A DNA stretch of 64,000 bases from Cliona cf. orientalis (Eukaryota > Porifera > Demospongiae > Clionaida > Clionaidae): assembly GCA_963930775.1 (NCBI GenBank), contig OZ005701.1, positions 2,294,001-2,358,000 on the forward strand. The letters run 5' to 3'. The position numbers and the translations under genes are program-made. The notes below the pieces were generated by a model. That model had not been told where the DNA came from. It did not search any database and saw only the letters and a list, made by a program, of their open reading frames with translations. The stretch's first letter is position 1, and each line of letters begins with the position of its first letter. Positions 56,509 through 64,000 of this stretch are shown in pieces.

Positions 56509-56954
56509 ATCCCCATAGTGCGAATGCCACATAATTTAACAAGTAGCTAACACTCCTAGTTCTGTGTATATTTATAGTATAGGCTGAACTCAAACCGTAG
56601 AACAATAGAACTATAGAAGTGCAAACAAAATTTTGAGTATAGTAGCTACATGGTATTATGAGTATTATTTTGTAGCATCAATAATATTTAATTGGTGGTT
56701 TTGATACGGCAAGTTGCAATGGATGTAAGAGTGAGTATAAGCTCCTACAGAAACGGACAATTAGAATTTACGGCCAAGTGCACATGTGCGGTAGTCAGAA
56801 AATTCATTGCTATAGTAAAGCATGCATGCAGAGCTACAATAAAGCCATGTGCTACATGGAAATGGTTTTGTGGGCGATTGCGGGTCATTGCACTGTGGCT
56901 ATATAAGAGTGTGTGTGTGCAGCTGTGGTTAATCACGGAGAGATAGAGGCCTCC

Positions 56955-57115
56955 ATGGCAACCAAGCAAATTAGTGCACTTTGTGAGGATGACATTCCTG
57001 GGGCCAGTTTGAGTGGATGCAGTGCAAGTAGTACACTGACATTACCTGCACTGAAGCGGTGGCTGCTGTGCAGAGCAGCTCCTATAAAGGGCAACAAGGC
57101 AGAATTAGTAGATAG
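56955..57115 (+). CDS. SAP-like N-terminal exon, rest of gene absent
   Basis: Reads MATKQISALCEDDIPGASL, then LTLPALKRWLLCRAAPIKGN and AELVDR to a good donor (GATAG/GTGAGG). The L..LK.WL..R....G.K.ELV.R pattern resembles SAP-type DNA-binding helices found at the N-terminus of some transposon-encoded or YqaJ/SWIM-type proteins. No following exon was found downstream, so it is probably a duplicated orphan exon. Confidence 0.5.
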
Positions 57116-57640
57116 GTGAGGTAATAGTGGCAGCTGCTATAAATATAAACAGTTACTATTATAATTATAACAGGGTCAATACATACATTAAGAATGCCTG
57201 AGCTGGGTAAGCATGCAGTTAGTAGATCCAGACCACAAAATAAAGTCTATGGATAGTATCACTTGCTCCAACCGATGGATGGCAAGAGTTCATGAAGGTG
57301 TACGAGTGCAATAATGAGCCACGCCCCAGGTAATAGTTCCAGTACATGTACAATTAGGGCATTAATCAGTACTCGAATAATACTGATAATTATACGGGAA
57401 AGTATGGAGCAAATTAATATACAATCATTCAGTTCTGGAAAACAGATTGACAAAATTAACTCTTTTACAAAGTAAAAAAAAAACACTGGCTCACTTTTGA
57501 TTATTTTCTTGCGCTTGACAGATAATTATTATGATGATTATTAAATTTTTTTATTTGATAGAAATGCCAAATTGATATAGCTACTAACATGATCTAGCTA
57601 GTCTCATGGCTATCAATATCAGATAGATATACCCATACAT

Positions 57641-57915
57641 TAGGTTCTTGCAAGAACCTTGCATATCAGGCTTGCAGCAAAATCTTACACATCTTGCCTG
57701 AAAATCTTGTATGCTTGCTCAAAAATCTTGCAAATTGCAAGAGAAATGGCCACAATCTTACAATAACTTGCAAGAATCTTACAAGCACTGGCTTGCAAGA
57801 CTTCTTGCAAGCCTTGCAGCCATGCAAGACATTAATCTTGCATGCAAGAATCTTACAAGAGTCATGCAAGATTTCTACAGGAATCTTGCAAGATAATCTT
57901 GCATGACTACTATAC
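57641..57915. repeat. TCTTGCAAG-motif array
   Basis: About twenty copies of (A)TCTTGCAAG, CTTGCAAGA or close variants with irregular spacing in 275 bp, many forming small palindromes. It is more ordered than random AT-rich DNA but lacks a fixed period. Confidence 0.8.
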
Positions 57916-58442
57916 TGCATGCACATGGATTGTTGCTATGGAAACCAGTTGCTCTACCCACATCCTTTCAGTATATGGTTATTCTACACAATAATAAGAT
58001 CACATACACACTACAATAATAATAATTATTATAGTACAAATAATTGTGCATTTATGGTCACTGATATGTTTATATTATTATAGTAGAAAATCAGGTAGCC
58101 AGTGTTTATCAGAAAATTCTTGTGGGGTTCAAGGTGCTTGTTCTCCAGATCAGCTACCTGAATAATAACATAAATATTACAATAATAATATTATCTGATG
58201 ATTATGATAACAATATTATTTAATTTATTATTATGACATTGTGTTTCATTGAGGTATGCTTATGTAAGGTGCATGCGTGCAGGGATGAATGCTGGGATAC
58301 ATAACACAACACTTCAAGAAAAGTAGAAATATCACCTATTGTATATTGTGCTATGAAAATATTAATTCCTATAATTATTTAACAGCTGAATTGAATAGAA
58401 ATTCTGTGTCGTATCCTATACCTCTTCTGTTAGGTTTATGAC
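57916..58442. other. Intergenic, possible minus-strand exon
   Basis: Minus strand 58088-58158 reads VADLENKHLEPHKNFLINTG after a TATTATTCAG acceptor; no partner exon found. AATAATATTATT palindromes abound. Confidence 0.25.
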
Positions 58443-58760
58443 TAGCGTTGAACCCAGGCCCTTTGAGGGGGAGGAGAAAGGACCTGGTACCTATTGCACA
58501 CCCATGCGCCAACTACACCAAGAAAACTTGGGGTACTATGAATGATTGTACGCTTTATTGCCCTCTTGCTGCGGCCTATAGGGTACAAAGCTACACCAAT
58601 GTGACATCGCTTCGTACCCTACGCACGGGAGGCCCGAGGAGAGCGAAAAAGCATACAGTCGTTTGCGGCACCCCAACTTTTCTTGGGGTAGTTGGCACAT
58701 GCGCATGCAATAAGTACCAGGCCCTCTTTCTTCCTCCTGCCAGGCCTGGGTACAAGGCTA
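58443..58760. mobile_element. TAGCCTTGTACCCAGG family element
   Basis: About 95-100-bp arms (AACCCAGGCC..., CCAAGAAAA(C/G)TTGGGGT in both) enclose ~115 bp. Flanks GTTTATGAC and GTCTACGAC match at 7 of 9 positions. Same family as 36171-36702. Confidence 0.85.
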
Positions 58761-59363
58761 GTCTACGACATAATTTGCATGCTGATTGCTAGAGATGGTC
58801 ACTGTAGCTACTCAGACTTCAGGTCACACATCAATGAAAAATATTAAACACTGTCAAGCTATTCTGTTAGGAGTTAACGATCAGTTGATATAAATCATAA
58901 ATTATTCTGTTTGCATGCATGCGCAATGGGTAATGTACATATCATGTAATCTATTAATTTTGTCTATCTGTCGTCATCATTATCCAGACGTACAACATCA
59001 TTGTATAACCTGAGACTGAAATTCAATCTCATGCCAACACGAAAAGATACTGTGTAATGCCCAAGAGGTATAAGAGGTATAACATGCATAATCTGAAATT
59101 GATGAGACCCATGGCCAGAGGTTAACTAAAGCAGCAATAGTCCAGGTACATACATGTACATACTACTCAAAGTGTACACCTACTCAAAGTGAACCGTCAA
59201 GGAATGTTGCTCGAAGCTGAGCATCCAACAGTTACTAATAATAGCATGATTTCACCAGATAAGGGATGTCACACGGTATTATGCATTATCGGGGAAATGT
59301 CACTGAATGCATTGAGACTATAGTAATGATAGGTCCATAGGTCTTGGAGAATGGTTGAGGCAT
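58761..59363. other. Intergenic
   Basis: A CCTACTCAAAGTG phrase is repeated near 59165. No gene seen. Confidence 0.35.
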
Positions 59364-59770
59364 GTAACGACGCAAATGTGATCCCGATCCGTTCGCGATA
59401 CGCCGGTACGTGTAATATACGCCGCCGCGATCGCTGGACGATATGGATGGGAGGGGCTGGGAGGTCAGGGGATGGATTGCAAATGGTTAGCAGAGTAAGA
59501 GTGTGGGAGGTCTGGGAATGGGTGCGAATGGTTAACAGGGTTAGTGTGGGAGGGCTAGGGGCTGGGTGGTGTAGGATTTGTCTATAAAATAGTTGAAATA
59601 ACGGCTGCCAGCAGCAACAACGGTGGTGGCCGAGTGGTTGGACTCTTAATGTATGGGACGGAATAGAGCGGGTTCAAATCTTGCTGTACACTTTGATTTT
59701 TTTTTTCCCTGTCGAATTTTTCTAAGTGTTGATAGATCGCATTTGCGTTAGATCGCATTTGCATCGTAAC
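59364..59770 (+). mobile_element. TIR element carrying a tRNA-like module, copy B
   Basis: Ends GTAACGACGCAAATGTGATC and GATCGCATTTGCATCGTAAC. Inverted relative to 5412-5854, with the same GCCGCGATCGCTGGACGATA block. Confidence 0.8.
59620..59692 (+). other. tRNA-like module of copy B
   Basis: TGGCCGAGTGGTTGGACTC and GGTTCAAATC match the A- and B-box layout of a Leu/Ser tRNA. The acceptor stem is not convincing. Confidence 0.6.
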
Positions 59771-60066
59771 AAGGCATCCAAAGCTATTATAAGGGTAAAG
59801 CTAGCTGTGCGTATAATTATCTAATATGCTACAATGGATATGTAGGCCCCTACTAGTAGCTGAGTTGTAATGGCAACCAAACCATCAAACATGGCAAAAT
59901 TGAGCTTGAAATACTCATGATTTTATCTAGTCTGAAATTTGGGGGGGGGGGGGGAACGGGACAATGGGCTGCCCGAGGGGGTGGGTGTGGGAGGGGGTGT
60001 GACGTGCATGCACAAAGTTAAAGCATTAATTGATTAGTGGTCCTATAAGCAACACAATAATATATA
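59771..60066. other. Intergenic with poly-G
   Basis: Poly-G at 59941-59954. Nothing else recognised. Confidence 0.4.
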
Positions 60067-60203
60067 CTTATTGCCATAGTAGAACGACGATACCGGGAAA
60101 TATCACGAGTTCATTGTTACGAGTGCGAAGCACGAGTAACAGTGCAAAAGGCAATGAACGAGTGGTATTTCCGAGGTATCGTCGTTCTACTATGGCAATA
60201 AGG
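60067..60203. mobile_element. Hairpin MITE
   Basis: About 60-bp arms (CTTATTGCCATAGTAGAACG and complement) with a short hairpin core GTTACGAGTGCGAAGCACGA, TA on both sides. Confidence 0.85.
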
Positions 60204-60722
60204 TATTTATCGTATATTTAAGAAGCCTATTCTGTACTGGAGCTTTAGTAGCTCGAGCGGCAAAGCTAAGAAGGGACTGCTACGTTTCGGCGATGGCCGC
60301 TGTCATTTCAGGCACCGAAGACTAAGGCGTATAGCTAAGTAAGGTAAGGGCAGCGGCACCGTGGCTCATTTATCTAACTCGGGCAACAAAAATGACTGAT
60401 AGCAGCAACTTACTTTCTTCTCTGGCGCTCAACGTTCAACCATTGTTCAACGTTTCAATATGGCGATCATGTGACGAACACGACTGATACGGATTTTGCA
60501 CGTGACGAACACGACTGATATGGGAAATTATCATACGTGTTTCTGCCCACGCGTTTCCCATATGTTTGTATTACGGGTCAAAGTTCAATATACAATAATA
60601 GTAATTGAATTTACATTGAATCTAGAGGGGGAGGAGAAGCTGAGGGTTGACTGGCCACTAAGGCATTTAGCATTGGTCATGCACACCTGTAACTATCAAC
60701 CACAGCTCTAGCCGATCACGTA
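60204..60722. other. Intergenic
   Basis: Short direct repeat GTGACGAACACGACTGATA (60470, 60501). CATATGTTTGTATTACGG near 60558 resembles the core of the foldback at 9508-9963. Confidence 0.4.
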
Positions 60723-60918
60723 CCATATAGCGGGAAATTTTTGAGGAAAAAAACTTTCGCGGATCGGTAGAAAGGAGCTTTTCACAGAGAAAACTTTTGT
60801 GGAATGGTAGCATAATGGGTGTGGCATGCCTAGAATTTCGTGGAGAAAACTTTCGCGGATGGCTGAAAAATCGCGAAATTCGTGAAAGTTTCTCCCTCGA
60901 AAGTTTCCCGCTATACGG
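60723..60918. mobile_element. MITE with CCGTATAGCGGGAAA ends
   Basis: CCATATAGCGGGAAATTTT and the complement of CCGTATAGCGGGAAACTTTC, TA on both sides. AAACTTT(C/T)G(C/T)GGA words recur inside. Confidence 0.85.
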
Positions 60919-61139
60919 TACTTTCTGCTCATGCACACAAGTGAGAGTCATTGTCACCATTCACTGCAGTGATCTATTGTTCAAAGAGTGTTCACTTGCA
61001 CTTTGCAAGCAACAGCAGGATGCACATGAAACACATACCAGGTATAGACTGCAAATAAGACTGCAGGAAAACATTGGGCAAGTGAAGGAATTTGCTCCGG
61101 AAGCAAAATAATAAATAAAGTGGGATGCCCCTCACCACC

Positions 61140-61408
61140 TAATCTCCTCCCCAGGCCTTCTGGGGGGGGGGGGGGGGGGGGGGGGGGAGGAAAGGCCTGA
61201 ACAGCACCACAATCGCTAGTACAAAGGTCAGGAGGTCATTCTGTATTCTTTAGACAAATGGACCGTTTCACTTGTTAGCACGTGGTAGGAATTAGTTTAC
61301 GGACACTTTAATTTTACAGTAAATTAGCTATATGGAAAACGTAGTGCATGCACATGCAGTGGATATTACCAGGTCTTCCTTTCCTCAGAAGGCCTGGGGA
61401 CGAGGCTA
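61140..61408. mobile_element. TAGCCTCGTCCCCAGG family element with 9-bp TSD
   Basis: Left TAATCTCCTCCCCAGGCC, right complement TAGCCTCGTCCCCAGGCC, flanked by exact direct repeats CTCACCACC. Includes a poly-G tract (61162-61187). Confidence 0.85.
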
Positions 61409-62323
61409 CTCACCACCTGGCCCCTCCAAATATGATAAATACTAGAAATTTTTATATTATTCAAAATTACCTTAAAATGCAGCAGAAAAGTCCAACTGTC
61501 ATGACATTGTATTTGTCCAGAATTGCATAGCTAGCTCTTATAGTGTCCTCAGTCTGGTGGCTACCCTCTCTTTCAGAATTGAATTATAAAGGAAAGAGGT
61601 ATTTACCGTCAATGTAGAATAGGTACAGCGAAAGTTGACAATTTAAAGTGGATTGCCCCTGCTATTAGATAGCGGCTAGCACCTTTAGCTATGCTCTCCC
61701 ATAAATATCAAATATCATACCAATTAAGTTCAAAACTCTGCCGGACCTTCTGACTCGAACTGTAACTCTTCAATAAAGCTTTTGTAGAAAATTTCTTTGG
61801 TTCATACCCAATGAAAGTTCGCTCTTCTGTGCAGCTGCAGGCAACTGAAACTCAGCTGCGATACGGCGGCCCGCGCATCATGTGACTTGAAACGACCAAT
61901 CAAATGCAAGCAGAGCGCGGTCGTGGCGGGATACTAGTGCGAGCATTCGATCGAGCAGAGCTGACTTCGTGTTCATTCTTGTCTTTGATGCTCACCAGGA
62001 GAAGAGCCTGCAAACTGAACGATGACAAACGACCCGTGTCCTCTTAGAGATACGCTCCTTCGAGCTAGATCGAGTTGACCACACCTCCTTTCGGTAAATA
62101 CAGGCACTAATAATAATAATACACGTACATATAAATATTTAATATAGATCTATATCTCTCTCTCCTTCTCTGTCAGGTGTCTGAACTAGATGCTATAGAA
62201 AGTTTATTATATCTTCAGAATGGAAATCTTTTTAAGACAGATAAGTTGTGAATGCAGGGAGTAAATACAATGAACAATCACTCTGGCTAAACTTCGTAGC
62301 AGTCTGGGACCAGCGTTTAATAT
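61409..62323. other. Intergenic
   Basis: No gene identified. A short ORF, MLTRRRACKLNDDKRP, at 61989 is too small to call. A CpG-bearing stretch near 61860-61950 might be a promoter. Confidence 0.3.
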
Positions 62324-64000
62324 ACTGGTCAGTTACGTACATACAGAGACACACTGGTCAGTCGACTTAGCTGTTTATCAGCAGTTACACTGTTCAATTA
62401 CGGACATGACACACTGATCAGTCGACTTAGCTGTTTATCAGCAGTTACACTGTTCAGTTACGGACATACAGAGACACACTGGTCAGTCGACTTAGCTGTT
62501 CATCAGCAGTTACACTGGTCAGTCGACTTAGCTCAGTTACGTACATACAGAGACACACTGGTCAGTCGACTTAGCTGTTTATCAGCAGTTACACTGTTCA
62601 GTTACGGACATGACACACTGGTCAGTCGACTTAGCTGTTTATCAGCAGTTACACTGTTCAGTTACGTACATACAGAGACACACTGGTCAGTCGACTTAGC
62701 TGTTCATCAGCAGTTACACTGTTCAGTTACGTACATACAGAGACACACTGGTCAGTCGACTTAGCTGTTCATCAGCAGTTACACTGTTCAGTTACGTACA
62801 TACAGAGACACACTGGTCAGTCGACTTAGCTGTTTATCAGCAGTTACACTGTTCAGTTACGGACATGACACACTGGTCAGTCGACTTAGCTGTTTATCAG
62901 CAGTTACACTGTTCAGTTACGTACATACAGAGACACACTGGTCAGTCGACTTAGCTGTTCATCAGCAGTTACACTGTTCAGTTACGGACATGACACACTG
63001 GTCAGTCGACTTAGCTGTTTATCAGCAGTTACACTGTTCAGTTACGTACATACAGAGACACACTGGTCAGTCGACTTAGCTGTTTATCAGCAGTTACACT
63101 GTTCAGTTACGGACATACAGAGACACACTGGTCAGTCGACTTAGCTGTTTATCAGCAGTTACACTGTTCAGTTACGGACATGACACACTGGTCAGTCGAC
63201 TTAGCTGTTTATCAGCAGTTACACTGTTCAGTTACGGACATACAGAGACACACTGGTCAGTCGACTTAGCTGTTTATCAGCAGTTACACTGTTCAGTTAC
63301 GTACATACAGAGACACACTGGTCAGTCGACTTAGCTGTTCATCAGCAGTTACACTGTTCAGTTACGGACATACAGAGACACACTGGTCAGTCGACTTAGC
63401 TGTTTATCAGCAGTTACACTGTTCAGTTACGGACATGACACACTGGTCAGTCGACTTAGCTGTTTATCAGCAGTTACACTGTTCAGTTACGTACATACAG
63501 AGACACACTGGTCAGTCGACTTAGCTGTTTATCAGCAGTTACACTGTTCAGTTATGGACATACAGAGACACACTGGTCAGTCGACTTAGCTGTTTATCAG
63601 CAGTTACACTGTTCAGTTACGTACATACAGAGACACACTGGTCAGTCGACTTAGCTGTTCATCAGCAGTTACACTGGTCAGTTACGGACATGACACACTG
63701 GTCAGTCGACTTAGCTGTTTATCAGCAGTTACACTGTTCAGTTACGTACATACAGAGACACACTGGTCAGTCGACTTAGCTGTTTATCAGCAGTTACACT
63801 GTTCAGTTACGGACATGACACACTGGTCAGTCGACTTAGCTGTTTATCAGCAGTTACACTGTTCAGTTACGGACATGCAGAGACACACTGGTCAGTCGAC
63901 TTAGCTGTTCATCAGCAGTTACACTGGTCAGCTACGTACATACAGAGACACACTGGTCAGTCGACTTAGCTGTTCATCAGCAGTTACACTGTTCAGTTAC
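62324..64000. repeat. 60/65-bp tandem satellite, continues past window end
   Basis: About 26 units of TTACG(T/G)ACAT...CACTGGTCAGTCGACTTAGC...TGTTCAG. A 65-bp type contains ACAGAG after ACAT; a 60-bp type has G instead. Further variation is at GTTTATC/GTTCATC and GTACAT/GGACAT. Units are nearly identical, implying recent homogenisation. Each unit has one SalI-type GTCGAC site. Confidence 0.95.

Larger units (their letters stand above)
55140..57640 (+). repeat. Segmental duplication, copy 2
   Basis: Direct-repeat partner of 38920-41165. Includes TATA box, M35-hemopexin gene, SAP-like exon with donor, and the GGCTCA..TTGATTATTTTCTTG tail. Confidence 0.9.

Noticed and set aside
57666-57926. ORFs of 61-86 codons on both strands
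   Set aside because: They are translations of the TCTTGCAAG array and repeat its period, not genes.
60797-61111. 104-codon plus-strand ORF
   Set aside because: Its first half is the right part of the CCGTATAGCGGG MITE.
62324-64000. Regular repeats as a CRISPR array
   Set aside because: Units are identical along their whole 60-65 bp with no unique spacers; this is a satellite in a eukaryotic genome.

Overview
This is a eukaryotic nuclear window, most likely from a demosponge. That assignment is inferred from gene families seen here that recur in sponge genomes: intronless kelch-repeat proteins, long beta-helix/multi-pass membrane proteins and decayed Ig-like domains. It is supported by short GT-AG introns, AT-rich intergenic DNA and a very high density of small non-autonomous DNA transposons. 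No bacterial features (operons, Shine-Dalgarno sites, CRISPR) were seen. No database was searched, so the organism and all family names come from reading the sequence.

Layout. 1-2.5 kb: 3' part of a beta-helix/multi-TM protein gene (+). 3-6 kb: MITEs, one carrying a tRNA-like module. 6.1-8.9 kb: two tandem kelch genes (-). 9-13.9 kb: foldback and hAT-like elements and an 84-bp hairpin. 13.9-18.3 kb: intact 1441-aa paralogue of the first gene (-). 19.5-22.6 kb: a small membrane ORF, a decayed Ig domain and a pogo-like MITE. 22.8-32.2 kb: a TIMELESS (TIM/timeout) orthologue (-), twelve exons recognised, with an in-frame TGA in the last one and at least seven transposons in its introns. 33-38.7 kb: GC-rich spacer and palindromic elements. 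39.0-40.3 and 55.2-56.5 kb: two direct copies of a secreted M35-like (aspzincin) metalloprotease fused to hemopexin repeats, inside a ~2.2-2.5 kb segmental duplication. 42.9-50 kb: nested TIR elements and an unrecognised gene (-) with one frameshift. 50.7-53.4 kb: a Helitron-like remnant and a multi-exon gene of unknown family (-). 57.6-61.4 kb: a TCTTGCAAG-motif array and more MITEs. 62.3-64 kb: a 60/65-bp satellite running off the end.

The genes form no evident pathway. TIMELESS is a replication-fork/checkpoint gene. The beta-helix/multi-TM, M35-hemopexin and Ig genes are surface or secreted products. The strongest themes are (i) a MITE family with 9-bp target duplications at all four copies, (ii) many TA-flanked MITEs whose ends begin CCGTA or similar, (iii) the duplicated M35-hemopexin locus, parts of whose flank also lie inside TIMELESS introns, and (iv) coding frames broken by one extra base in A runs, which may be assembly errors.
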